A stretch of 64,000 nucleotides of DNA from Trichomonas vaginalis G3 (GCF_026262505.1 NC_067207.1:23962082-24026081), one strand, 5' to 3'. Positions 49,498 to 60,298 are shown, counted from the first letter of the stretch. Notes: generated from the sequence alone by a model not told the origin. Made by a program: numbers and translations.

Positions 49498-50546
49498 TTA
49501 AGGGTGCGCCCGGGAGGATCATGTAAACTTCAGAATTTAGAACCTTAATTTTTAAGCAATAACTTGGTACCTAAATAGGTAGGAAAACTCTAAAAATATC
49601 AAAAAATACAACTTGGCTCCATAATAATCCTGTCATGGTGGCTGTTTGTATCCCCTAGTATTTTCCTCTTGAATCTCTTTTTCTGTCGAAATTAAATTCA
49701 AATCTCAGAAGTAGAAGTGAATAATCGACTTATTACTGCTATTATACGAATAAATAAATTCATTATATTATTTTTATTTACATAATATCTGTTTGAAGTC
49801 CATAATTCTATAAATTTTTCTTCAAAAACATTACAATCTTGATAGTTTTGATACTGTTTAATAGGTTTTTGGCACCTTATTTAGTATTTACTACGTATAG
49901 AGTCGATCTGAACTTAATTTTCGGAAATTTAAAATATTTATTATAAGTAAAATCTGATTTGAAATTTATGTTTAACTACTCATATCTTGCATTATCCTGA
50001 GTAGCTTTTGTAAAAATTCATCAAAAAAGATTTTAACGTGCTTTAATTTTTATTTTTTAAAATAATGCATATTATTATATAACTAGCATATTTACAAATT
50101 TTAGTGCTTTCAAAAATTTAATCCTCCTCCTCTCAAATAAACGTACATCCGGGTGGCCTGTTTTTTGCAAAAAATAAAATTTCATTTTTTATGCTTAAAA
50201 AGTCAGAATTTTTATTTGCTTCTGGGATATATGATGGCTATATCAGATGCCCATTCTTTTTGATACTCAACATTAAACATAAAACTTAGCCGTTAAGGCT
50301 CTTCTGAAAATATTTTTTTTCCGAAAAATTTTCGAAAAAAATCAAAAAATTTAAAAATCCCCGAATCTGCAGGGATTTTAAAAAATTCTTTTTAGTAAAA
50401 CTTAAGGATATTGTATCAGATATATTGGTATGGGCAAATTCAATTTTAATCCAATATTCATCGAGATATTAAGTTAACGAAGCTTTCAAAATTGAGAGGG
50501 TAATCCTCCTCCTCTCAAATAAACGTACATGCGGGTGCACCCTTAA
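49498..50546. mobile_element. MITE-like element, TTAAGGGTGC family (1.05 kb)
   Basis: Left end TTAAGGGTGCGCCCGGGAGG; right end, read inverted, TTAAGGGTGCACCCGCATGT. A block of roughly 38 bp (TAATCCTCCTCCTCTCAAAT ... ACGTACAT(C/G)CGGGTG) occurs at about 50123-50156 and again at the right end (50504-50537). Both ends include TTAA. No transposase frame. Confidence 0.6.
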
Positions 50547-52218
50547 TGATGATCAAATACATGAAATTATTCAACAGAAAAGAATTGTTATGCTATTTTA
50601 TAAATGCTCAGATATGCGATTAAAGTTTATGTATGTTTGTATGTAACTATATTTGTTTAGAAAAAGGTGACCAAACTATTTTTTGAAAGTCCGCCATAAC
50701 TTTAATGGTACTATTTCAGCGTGTACAATGAATACAAAAATTCTAAGAGTGCCACATAAAATAGTACTTGAGACTTGAGTTAATGCTACCAAGCAAATGT
50801 TAAAAAGATGACTTTAGTGTTTTGATAATCAAAGATTAAAATCATTATTGTCTAAATCAATAATCATAACGACAGAAGTTAATGTTTTTTCATCAGTGCT
50901 TTAAATCCACTTTTAAAAGTATACCTCAAAAATCAAAATATCAAAAAAAAATTGGCCGATAGGTTTGGCTTTAATTTTTGTCTGCTTTTATGATTTGATA
51001 TGGATGTTATAATTTTAAAAGTTGAGCCAAATTCACCAATAGATTTTTGAGATTTGCAAATACTCAATAATTTTCAGCGTGTTATCTTTTATTAAAAGAA
51101 CTATTTGGTTTCAGTATCATATAAATTGATATTTACTTTCTATTTGAACCTTCATTTAGCTAATGATTTAGTAATACAGATTTCATCTAATCCTTATAAG
51201 AGAATTTTGAATTTGTTATAATAAAAAAACAAACAGATATAGCTTACACTTCTATAATAAAGATACCTTTTATAGAAATCAGTATGAAATGTGTTTTGGC
51301 TTATTGGAAGCATATCAGACATAATCGCCATAATCAAGAAATCTATATACCCAATAAGTAATAAATTTGTCGATATAGATTTTTCATAAAATTAGTTTTT
51401 AGTCTGATCTTAAAATAAATTTAATTTTTTATAAAAAAAAATCACATTTAAAAGTACCTTTTTAGTAGCTCGAAATCCTGTTGGTGGATTTGGGGCGTAC
51501 TTCAAAATTAGCTTTTCTTCTACATATGCAAGCTATATTTTAAATATGGGGCAAATCGGATCGGCGAAAGGAGTTTAGTTACCTTTGTTTAGAAATAAAA
51601 TTATGAACTGGGGAAATTAAGTATGTTTTTAGGCTTCTATGAGGTGCCACTTAATCCATATGTTTAAAGGCTGTTTTTCAATGATGCTTCACACCAGTTG
51701 TCATAAATTTGAATTAAAGTCAGATTTATACATATTTTAATTGTAATTTTTGCTAAAAATGATTATATTCCATACATATACGATTTGTGTTAATATTAAT
51801 TTGTGTTCAATTCAATTTTGTGCAAGAATTCCAAAATATGTTAAACTCCTTTTCTTTTGTAAAGTCTCTTATTCAAATTTTTGATAGAGGTTCACTCAAT
51901 ATTGAGGCAGAAAAACGATAGGGAGACTTTACGTAGGAAAATGTGTTTAGATTCTAATTTAATTGTGGCTGCATTCGATCTATAAAAATATATTTCTAAT
52001 GTTTAATGTTATTTTGTCAGAATCGTAGCAATTCTTGTCATATATATATATATATATTATTTATTTGTTAATTTAGGAATAAATGTTAAAATTGAACTTC
52101 TCAAAAAGGACAGGTCTTATTTTGACGCCCATATGAGAGAAACTCATAGAATTACTTGTATGAGTTGACTCAAAAATATGAACGGACCTGCGCTTTTTGA
52201 CGAGCAGTTTATTAAAAA
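50547..52218. other. Gene desert, last part
   Basis: No gene-sized open frame. AT-rich with poly-A and poly-T runs, and the TA microsatellite at 52040. Confidence 0.5.
52040..52058. repeat. (TA)n microsatellite
   Basis: About nine TA units. Confidence 0.95.
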
Positions 52219-53328
52219 ATGTCACAAAATGGACTAGATAAACAAATTCTCTCAATGAAAAATTCAACTTTAACTTATGTAACGATAGAATCAATTTGGT
52301 CGAGTGAAGTCAATATCTCCTGGAAATCAGTATTCCCAGGATCAAGCTATGATGAAGAACATCATAACAACAACACTGAATATTCAAGATCAAACAACTT
52401 AAAATACTTTGTTTCAAGTTGTTTTTTTCTTGAATTAAGTCCAAATGGAGCAGTACGAATTTCAACTTCAAGTAATGACGCTAAAACATTTGCAGAAACA
52501 AATGAATTTGAATCATGTTCCTCCGGGTCACAACAAGGAGGTTCTCTCTACTTTGGAGAAAAAGGTGAACTTGTTCAAACAAAAAATTCATTCATTAACT
52601 CAACAAATTCAAACTTTGGATCTTCATTTTGCATTAAAGTTTCAGAAAAACCAAATTACAAAAATCATGCTAATGAAACTTTAGTTTACAACTGCGGCAG
52701 TTCAGAACAAGACTGCTTGCTTACAACTTTCATGGTTAATGGCTTTATAATCATGAATGAATGCAATATTACACAAAATAGAGTCAAAAAACATAATGGA
52801 GGTTATAGAACAACATCAATTACCTCTGATTCATACATAACTTGTGTCAATGTCATTGAAAACAATCAAACATATGGTGAATTTAATTGGCACACATTTT
52901 CTGAATCATATGAATCATCAATATTTAAAGTTACTTCATGTAATTATATAAGAAATAAAAGTCCAAATGTTGGTTATCTGATTTGTTCCTGGAATCCAAA
53001 TATTTTCATGAGTTATTGTTGTATTCATGAGAATGAAATTTCTTACATTTTTTGGGCACAAGTTTGTACAATCACATTTGAAAATTCAACAACAGATAAC
53101 ACTACATATTTTGATTTTGGTAATTCGCCAATATTTAAGAACACATATATTTCATTTGAAAACAAATGTCCTCTTTTGCTTCTATCTAAATTATATAATT
53201 CTATTTCAAGCAATGATGAAATTGAAGAAGAAAATAATGTTTTTATCAGAATTAATATCAAAATATCGAATTTCAAGTTCTTTCACTTCAGTTATGCTAT
53301 CATGTTATCTTTGCATTCCAATTCTTAA
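52219..53328 (+). CDS. Beta-helix-like surface protein family, open copy
   Basis: 369 residues, Asn/Ser/Thr-rich with many N-glycosylation sequons and about a dozen cysteines. Repeated strands of the form x-N-C-x-I-x-x-N-x-x (SSCFFLELSPNGAVRIS; MNECNITQNR; CNYIRNKSP; SYCCIHENEIS; FENSTTDNTT) suggest a right-handed parallel beta-helix, as in Pmp-like proteins of Trichomonas. No signal peptide is visible and an in-frame stop lies just upstream of the ATG. There is no clear initiator, so the N-terminus may have been lost. The last 40 residues diverge from the ENNVYAQNYINFFF ending of the decayed copies by a change of frame. It may therefore be an aging copy with one open frame. Confidence 0.6.
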   Translation: MSQNGLDKQILSMKNSTLTYVTIESIWSSEVNISWKSVFPGSSYDEEHHNNNTEYSRSNNLKYFVSSCFFLELSPNGAVRISTSSNDAKTFAETNEFESCSSGSQQGGSLYFGEKGELVQTKNSFINSTNSNFGSSFCIKVSEKPNYKNHANETLVYNCGSSEQDCLLTTFMVNGFIIMNECNITQNRVKKHNGGYRTTSITSDSYITCVNVIENNQTYGEFNWHTFSESYESSIFKVTSCNYIRNKSPNVGYLICSWNPNIFMSYCCIHENEISYIFWAQVCTITFENSTTDNTTYFDFGNSPIFKNTYISFENKCPLLLLSKLYNSISSNDEIEEENNVFIRINIKISNFKFFHFSYAIMLSLHSNS

Positions 53329-53493
53329 ATAAATCAAAATGATTAAAAGAAAATGACTTGAAGATCGAAACTCTCACAAAGATGAAAGAGAAAGATAATC
53401 CAGAACTATCTTAATGAATCATAGATATAAGAGTCAAGTTAAATACAGCCCAAATCCTAAATATAAGATTAGATCTCTCTCCAATTTGTTTCA

Positions 53494-53840
53494 TTTATGG
53501 TCATGTGGTGTAGTGTCTCTCCCTGACTTCTCGATATTCTTCAAGATAATGAAATTGATGACGACTCTAGTGATCAGCATATGAAACGCATAGAAGAAAA
53601 AAAAAGAAAGAAGAATAACTCTCATAAAGACAAAGAAAAAGATAAATAAAGTCTAATGAATATGACCACAAAGATAATGCTGAGCAGCAGCAAGAAGGGA
53701 AAAAACTCAAGAAGTAGTCAAAAATCTCTCAGAAACAAAGATTGAAGATAATTAATATGTTGAAGAAAAGTATCCAACAGAAGTAAAATGAAGAAAAAGA
53801 ACCTTTACTAACAAACAGAACAAAATCATGAAACAAATTA
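53494..53840 (+). pseudogene. Decayed copy of the VPS16 3' end
   Basis: Reads LLDILQDNEIDDDSSD where VPS16 has LLDILEGREVEDDPND, then HKDNAEQQQEG against HKDNAEQQQEE, then SETKIEDN and VEEKYPTEVK against TETKNEENKTVEEEKPTE, in shifting frames with several stops. Position and order match the last 130 codons of the gene at 42924-45806 on the same strand. The rest of VPS16 is absent. A truncated, decayed duplicate. Confidence 0.8.
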
Positions 53841-53981
53841 TTCATCAACTCAAAAAAATAAAGTTATGATTGTACTTGATAGGAGAAGTTGTAGATTATA
53901 ATCATAATAATTTGAATACTATAATAAAAATAATGAAAACCAAAATAAATAATAACAATTCTTTAATAAAATATCAATTTG

Positions 53982-54957
53982 TTAGTTTTTATATAGAGCA
54001 AGATTTCGTTTTACCTTCATTTCATGAATTGAATCTTTATTAACTGGTGAAAATGAAAGATTCCTTGAATGAATGAAATCTAGCTCTTCTTGAAGAATAT
54101 CCTTCAAATCTGTCTTGCACTTAATGCTTGCTAGTATCTCTTTGGTAAGTTCATTACACTCTGCTTCCATTTCTGGACATTGTTCATTTTTCTTCAATAA
54201 TTTCTTACATTTTCGAATTTTTTCTAATAACTCTTTAAGAAGTACTGTCTGTTGGCTGTTGTTTATTCTACGATCATATCCCATCGTTAAAGCTTTTTTG
54301 TCCCAAATATTCAGAACCCAAATACTGATATTTTGAATTTGTAGTATTATATACTTAGCATGATATGAAAGATTAAAAGGAAGCAACAAAATAATGGTTA
54401 CTTGTGACACTCTTAGCAAAAATATATTTCTTTTCAGGAAATAGGATCCCAAGTTAAAGAAGCTTGTGTATTCATTGTTAATGCTCAAAGCCTTGACATA
54501 TTTTGAGACCGTATAAGATAAACTCACCAGATAGTATATGTGGCATGTTTCTTTCCCTCATGTCAAGGAATATGCCGCCGCTAACGAAAAAAGTGGAATA
54601 ATTAAAATTTTGATTGTTACAGTTGAATATAACAGGATGATATATGCTCCTACCTGAAACTTTAAACTCCCATATATTGTAGCTCTCGTTCGTAACGTGA
54701 AAATGATAAATTGAATCTGAAATGATTCCTGAACAGAAAGTATCATTCGATTTGATATGTTTGTGATATTGCCTGTATTGTTTTTTGTTGAATAGCACAA
54801 GTTCTGTTCCCGAAACGTTACTTCCTGCTATTTTTAGGTAAAACAAAGAGTCGTTTTCAAGACCAATGTCAGGAAAAACAAAAGATTGGTCTAAACTAGT
54901 TACATTTCCTGATTTGAGGAGCCAGAAACTGAGTGCACTGAAGATAGTGCGCAGCAT
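53982..54957 (-). pseudogene. GOLD/7TM receptor-like gene, internal deletion
   Basis: From the ATG at 54957 (MLRTIFSALSFWLLKSGNVT) the frame encodes a signal peptide and luminal domain (FPDIGLENDSLFYLKIAGSN; YHPVIFNCNNQNF) up to about 54560. It then jumps to the later spans and cytoplasmic tail in another frame (VSKYVKALSINNEYTSFFNL ... CKKLLKKNEQCPEMEAECNE). Compared with the paralogue at 57102-58411, roughly 150 residues holding the first four or so membrane spans are missing near 54540 and the two parts are out of frame. It has a good initiator but cannot make a 7TM protein. Confidence 0.8.
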
Positions 54958-54958
54958 T

Positions 54959-54966
54959 AAAAATGA
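54959..54966 (-). promoter_or_regulatory. Initiator-like element (TCATTTTT)
   Basis: Minus-strand TCATTTTT directly before the ATG at 54957. The paralogue at 58411 has the same arrangement. Confidence 0.55.
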
Positions 54967-55663
54967 AAAAGAAAATCTTTTATTCAATATTGAATGATTT
55001 TCAAAATTCAATAATTAAGTGTTTAGAGTGATTTTATTGTGGTCATATTTAATATCATTTTTGAACTAAAATTTCGATTGACATTTTTTACCCAAAATTG
55101 AATCCAAAATGAGCATATTTCGATTCTCTGTCTGAGCTTGTAGCTGAGGTAATAATATACTTATCATAATTGTAATATGCACTTAAATTAGAGATTCGAT
55201 AGTTCCCCATCATTCAAAAGCATAAATATTCTTATTGATACGGTAATGAAATAACTGTATTTTGTCAGCAAGTCAACCCATTCATCTTACTATCCCTGAT
55301 TTCTCTATCATTTTTAAAAATGCGTTTGGATTTTTGTTGTAAGTTAAATACAAGCTTTCTCTCAGCTAAATATTGCAGTATATCACCGTAGTAAAATCTA
55401 AATTTTGAACAGCACTGTAGTTTTAATACATTTAAATTATATTTGATATGAGTCAACACTTAAAGCAAATTCAAACTGGAATTATTGTCACAACCAGATT
55501 AAATTACTTGTTGATTCGAAGAAATAGTGAAAAAATTATAATATATTGGATCAAGATATTCCTCATGAATAGAACTCAATGACCATCTCAAACCCTTATA
55601 GAAGAATTAAATCCAATAAGAAAAGTATATGGTACCTTATTGCATCATTCATTTCTTGGATAG
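54967..55663. other. Intergenic
   Basis: 5' flank of the broken 7TM gene. A 64-codon frame at 55265-55459 (minus) has no recognisable similarity. Ends at the target duplication of the next element. Confidence 0.45.
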
Positions 55664-55673
55664 CTATATAATA

Positions 55674-56649
55674 GGCGCGGTTCAATTTTAACGACATTTT
55701 TTAACGCGATACGAGCGTAAGTCCATAGAATGTGTTTTGAGGGAAACTATAAAAATCCAAAATAGAGGTAAGTGCGCCATTATTACCTGCGAAGTTACAT
55801 GGAATAAATCGAAGAGTAAGTACAAGATGATCTTGCATCTTTCCAAGTAAATGAAATTTATTAAAATTAAGATGATAATATTCATTTATAGTATGTGTAT
55901 GATGTTTTTTCAAAATTTCTTCAAATAAAATGCAATGATAATTTTTGAATAATTTTTTTCTTGTGTATATTTCATTTTTTATTAGTGAAAATATCATTAC
56001 ATCAATAAGGAAAGCACAATCCAAATTCATATTAGTTAAATTAATATACGACCAAAAGTGCTTACTCTTAAACAACCGTCGGATTTCCGGGTGAAATCGT
56101 GACACACTTTCGTCTTTCGTAGGCAGTGGTGGTTGTTACAAAAGGTAACTTCGAATGTAGCGTGAAATCTGCAAAAAAAATTCTGAAATTTGAATGGAGA
56201 ACACAAAAATTGAATAGTTTACGTCAATAAAAAAGAGAAAAATGAAGCCAATGTGTCTCGAACCTAGGACTTAGAGCAGCAATCCCATTGTTTATCCCAT
56301 TACACTAGATGCGTCTCTCACCTCAGTGAATGAGATCAACTATAGCAACTTGTGGAAAAGTGACAAATAGCAACTTTGACCCTCTCTCTGCATTTTATTT
56401 GAAGAAATTTTGAAAAAACATCATACACATACTATAAATGAATATTATCATCTTAATTTTAATAAATTTCATTTACTTGGAAAGATGCAAGATCATCTTG
56501 TACTTACTCTTCGATTTATTCCATGTAACTTCGCAGGTAATAATGGCGCACTTACCTCTATTTTGGATTTTTATAGTTTCCCTCAAAACACATTCTATGG
56601 ACTTACGCTCGTATCGCGTTAAAAAATGTCGTTAAAATTGCCCACACGC
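55674..56649. mobile_element. MITE with 252-bp inverted arms, possible 10-bp TSD
   Basis: Arms 55683-55934 and 56389-56640 are inverse copies over 252 bp; both encode the same 70-residue stretch on opposite strands, so they are essentially identical. Beyond the arms, nine less similar bases lead to CTATATAATA at 55664-55673 and again at 56650-56659, a 10-bp direct repeat. Duplications of 9-11 bp are typical of Mutator-like elements. The 450-bp centre holds a tRNA-like relic and no transposase. Confidence 0.75.
56244..56314 (-). pseudogene. tRNA-like relic inside the MITE
   Basis: On the minus strand TAGTGTAATGGG fits a pol III A box and GGTTCGAGA the B box, spaced as in a tRNA. The D-arm (GTGT/ACAA) and an anticodon stem with loop TTGCTGC (GCT at the anticodon position) can be drawn with about four of five pairs. 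The acceptor arms do not pair and the T stem (CTAGG/CACAT) fails. So it is a decayed tRNA or tRNA-derived piece, not a working gene. Confidence 0.45.
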
Positions 56650-56659
56650 CTATATAATA

Positions 56660-57101
56660 TTCAATGATTTTTCCAAGATATAAATTGATTTCTCCATTCA
56701 ATATAAGTTTTGCTTCTATCAAGTTGGAAATATTGAAATGTGGTTTTGTCTCCTTTGTTATTTAAAATCCTATCATCTTCAGTAGATAAAAAAGCATGTT
56801 TCCTGTATAAGAAAATCATGATCATTTGGATTCTGTAAATAATCAACATGAAGTTTTCTCTTGGAGAAGATACATTCAATACTAATCTGTGGAGCAAATG
56901 AATAATGATCTTTTATTTATATGGACGCATTATACAGGTTATGATACATCTTTTAAATACATAGTTCTCATTCAAAACCAATTAAAAGCAAAATATGGAA
57001 CTGGTTCATTATTTTCCGAGTGCTAAACGCAGATAGTTTTAAAAATATTCATAAAAAATCAAGAACACATAAGCGTTTATAACAAAAAAGATAAGCAACA
57101 G
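56660..57101. other. Intergenic
   Basis: A 78-codon minus-strand frame at 56661-56897 shows no known motif. 3' flank of the next gene. Confidence 0.45.
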
Positions 57102-58411
57102 TTATTTCTTTGAAAGTGATATATTCTTAGAATGAATGGCATCGAGTTCTTTCTTAAGAAATGCATTCAATGTTGTTTTGTAGACAAAATTATCAAGAAG
57201 TTGCTTTGTGAGATCTTTGCATTCTTCTTCACATTCTGGACAGTATTTATTGTGTTTCAATAATTCCTTGCATTGCTCTATTTTAGATAAAAGCTGTTGG
57301 AAAATCTTTGTTTCTATGCGTGAATTCGCTTTATATATCTTCTTAAACTTGTATTTTCTGAGAGTATATGTGTTCACTAAATAAATGATATAAATTGGAA
57401 TTTCTAATATAACATGTTTGAAATAATGTGAATGACAAAACGGAATGAGGAAGAAAAGACCTATTTGGTAAAAATGGACCGCTATTAATGAAATTTGGAG
57501 ATAGCGGAAGCCTGAATTGAATAAATATGAATAGCAACCATTTACAGCCAAAGCTTTGGTGTATTTTGGAGGTGTGAGTTCGATTTTAAGAAGATAACAG
57601 AAAATTGAATAATTAGCCATGGCGATTCCAATGAAGATCAATAACACGTTCATATTATATGTTGCTTGGGCAACATAAAGTACGAATGATTGTAAAATGC
57701 AAAAGAAACAAACAGTACAAGAATATTTCCATGATTTGAAATGTTTCAAACAGAACATGCTCACTGAATAAAATAAAGTTGCAAAAATGCATGTATTCGA
57801 TATTACTTGATACAGCATATCGAATATTAAATATTTTGTCTCATCATCAGATTTCTCGTTTAAAAATGAATTAAATTGGCGGGATCTCAGATGAATAGTA
57901 ATGGGTTTTGCAAGAGACAGAATTAAAAACGTGATAAAATATAGATAGCCCGAATCAAGTTTAAATAATCTCTTCCACCATTCATTAAATAAGAACATAT
58001 ATATCGAAAATTCAACATATAAAATAGTAGTCTTTTGCATCACGTTTGCATCATATCTTGTGCCGTTGAGGTTGTAATCGAATAAATATTCAAAACTTTG
58101 ATTGTTGCAATTGAAGATGGCAGGATAGTATATGTCTTTGTTTAGTGAGGTTGAAAATGAAGAATTGAATTCGAAATGTTATTTGAATAGAATTTTTCAT
58201 TCGTTTTGATGTATTTGTAATGTTCTTTGTACTGCGTCTTGTTGAAAAGTACAATCGTTGTTCCTGAAATGTTACTGCCGTGTAAAGAAAAAGAAAATGT
58301 TGAATTTGCTTCAAGCTCTATATCTCGAAAAACAGCAGATTGGGTTGAACGACTGATATTACCTGATCTGTCGGAGGAAATTCTAAGAACGCTGAATAGG
58401 AAACGCAACAT
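57102..58411 (-). pseudogene. GOLD/7TM receptor-like gene, one frame change
   Basis: From the ATG at 58411 (MLRFLFSVLRISSDRSGNIS) the frame gives a signal peptide and luminal domain (FRDIELEANSTFSFSLHGSN) to LHF near 58160. The reading then continues one frame over as STSLNKDIYYPAIFNCNNQS and on through about seven membrane spans (TILYVEFSIYMFLFNEWWKR; VLLIFIGIAMANYSIFCYLL; ISLIAVHFYQIGLFFLIPF) and a Cys-containing helical tail (CKELLKHNKYCPECEEECKD), ending LSKK. Only one frame change is seen, so it is either a very recent pseudogene or a sequencing error in a gene of about 435 residues. The topology fits lung-7TM/GOST proteins. Confidence 0.75.
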
Positions 58412-58412
58412 A

Positions 58413-58420
58413 AAAAATGA
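58413..58420 (-). promoter_or_regulatory. Initiator-like element (TCATTTTT)
   Basis: Minus-strand TCATTTTT directly before the ATG at 58411, supporting that start over the upstream one at 58492. Confidence 0.55.
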
Positions 58421-58543
58421 AATACAAAATTTTTGTTTCAAATTTGATAACACTTCAAAATTCTGACACAAGACGTTTTGGATGATATACATCTATTATA
58501 TGCAAATATTATTTCTAAATGAAAATTCGATTTTACAACATCT

Positions 58544-58692
58544 TTAAGGGTGCCCTATAGACGATAAACCACCCTCAGAAAAGCACTTTTAAGGCTATTA
58601 TATTGAGAACTAGAATCTGGATAATCCATTCATTCGAGTTCTAATAAGGTTAATTTTGTGATGTTTACATTATCGTTATAGGGCACCCTTAA
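58544..58692. mobile_element. MITE-like element, TTAAGGGTGC family (149 bp)
   Basis: TTAAGGGTGCCCTATA at 58544-58559 and its exact inverse at 58677-58692, followed inward by CGATAA on both sides with two bases of slip. Both ends contain TTAA, which could itself be the target site. The shortest and best conserved member of the family in this window. Confidence 0.7.
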
Positions 58693-59251
58693 TCAAATCT
58701 CATTTTTGAATTTAGAATGAGTATTATTATATGGTTGGGAATGAATTTCACTATTGGAGATGTGCAAGATTTGACTAGCAAATCAACCTGTTTAATTGAA
58801 GATATATTTCGGGATTTAAAAATGATACGTATTACTAAAATCGCTTTAAAAACGTTTTCTACATCAATTTGTGATTAATGGCATGCCTCAATGATAGCCA
58901 ATCTGATTTTACAATTTTTCCATTCATTTTTTTAATGAGATACATTATTCAGTTATACTCATACTTTCTAAAAACGATACACCTAACACATTAATCAAGA
59001 ATAGATGATATTTGGTAGAGATTGGAGATTAATCTTGTTAATGTATCTTGGTCTGACTACATACCAATTCGGAATAGTTTATAAACTTGTCAAAGTTATT
59101 GGTACAACTTCAATGGAGAATAAAGAGCAACTTTGAAAAAAAAAAATATTATAAATTTAAATTTAAGCATGATATAGGATAGAATGTTTTATTAGATAAG
59201 AAAAACATATATATTAATAAACAATAAATAATATTTTCAAATATAATAAAA
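58693..59251. other. Intergenic
   Basis: No open frame or repeat of note. Confidence 0.5.
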
Positions 59252-60298
59252 TCAGCAACATGCATCAGAAGATTCAGAGCACTGACTGAATGGAGGGTTA
59301 GCAGTTATGTATGGTCCAAGCAGTCTTTCGTTTATGTTGTCACTAACTGTCTCTATATACTGTACATGGTTCATTTCGGGACCACCGATCAAATTTTCAA
59401 GCGGTTTTGTAACGATTTTTCTGGCTTCGTGTAAAAGTCCGGCCCATTCAAATGGATCGTCCATGTGAGCCTTAATTCTTTTCAAAATTTGTTCTAAACG
59501 TTCGAAAATCATATGGTAATTCGGAGCAGCATAGAAATCTAATGATGTTATGTGATCCCAAACTTCGAGTAATTCTGGAGCGATTGGGCTTAAAATTTCT
59601 TTGACTTGAAACTTTTGTTTGAGCGCCATTATGACACCTTTATCTGTAACTGATCTCCATGGAAGATATCCAGCAATGAGTTCAGTTGCAAGATAAAACC
59701 ATGAAATTAAATCATCTCTTCTCGATAAATCATGGCCTTTATGGGCATGAATCGATGCGTAAGGTTTAGTTCCACGAAAGCCAACATGCGGTCTAGGTGG
59801 TAAATGCTGGCCGTTCGAAGAATCAATATAAACTCTAGAAAGTCCGAAATCTATCAGACAAAGTGGATAATCTGTTCCTTCTCGTGTAAGTATGTTCGAT
59901 GGCTTGATATCTCGATGCACAATTCCGAAAATATGGAGGGATTCAATGCATTTCAGAATATGTAAAGATGAGCGTACTGCTGTAGATAGAGAAAGGCGAT
60001 GCTCGGGTAATCTTTTAATTATTCCTGATAACGATGGGCCAAGAAGTTCCATGGAAAAGAAAGAAAATCCGTGACCATGTCCAAAAACTCCTAAGCGCGG
60101 AAAATGAGGGGAAGACTGTATCTGAGCTATAATTTGGAACTCGAAAGCGAGTGTTTTTTTAACAGCATCGCTAGTTTCTGTTTTAATTGCATAAAGAATT
60201 CCGGTTCTATCGTCGATAGCTGAGTATATCTCTCCGAAAGCGCCTACACCGATTTTCTCTCCAATGATATATGAGAGTAAATTGGATCCGGTTTTCAT
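59252..60298 (-). CDS. Casein kinase 1 family protein kinase
   Basis: 348 residues. Glycine loop IGVGAFGEIYSA (16-27), catalytic lysine in YAIKTE (K39), HRDIKPSNIL near 126-135, DFGLSRVY with the LIDFGLSR form typical of CK1 rather than other kinases, and the CK1/TTBK hallmark GFRGTKPYASIHAHKGHDLS in place of the usual APE. It is a Ser/Thr kinase with acid-directed or primed substrates; the exact subtype is unclear. It ends FSQCSESSDACC; a C-terminal CC pair could be lipid-modified for membrane attachment. A short upstream ATG at about 60307 with its own stop precedes the start. Confidence 0.92.
   Translation of the reverse strand: MKTGSNLLSYIIGEKIGVGAFGEIYSAIDDRTGILYAIKTETSDAVKKTLAFEFQIIAQIQSSPHFPRLGVFGHGHGFSFFSMELLGPSLSGIIKRLPEHRLSLSTAVRSSLHILKCIESLHIFGIVHRDIKPSNILTREGTDYPLCLIDFGLSRVYIDSSNGQHLPPRPHVGFRGTKPYASIHAHKGHDLSRRDDLISWFYLATELIAGYLPWRSVTDKGVIMALKQKFQVKEILSPIAPELLEVWDHITSLDFYAAPNYHMIFERLEQILKRIKAHMDDPFEWAGLLHEARKIVTKPLENLIGGPEMNHVQYIETVSDNINERLLGPYITANPPFSQCSESSDACC

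Noticed and set aside
56244-56314. Functional tRNA-Ser(GCT)
   Set aside because: Acceptor and T stems do not pair and there is no long variable arm, so only a relic is called.
56410-56622. 70-codon frame in the right MITE arm (and its mirror on the minus strand)
   Set aside because: Present on both arms because they are inverse copies; no known domain and no promoter sign.
58544-58692. Seven-bp target duplication like the 13-kb and 17-kb elements
   Set aside because: Flanks of the TTAAGGGTGC elements do not repeat 7 bp, so they are kept as a separate family despite the similar TAAGGGT start.
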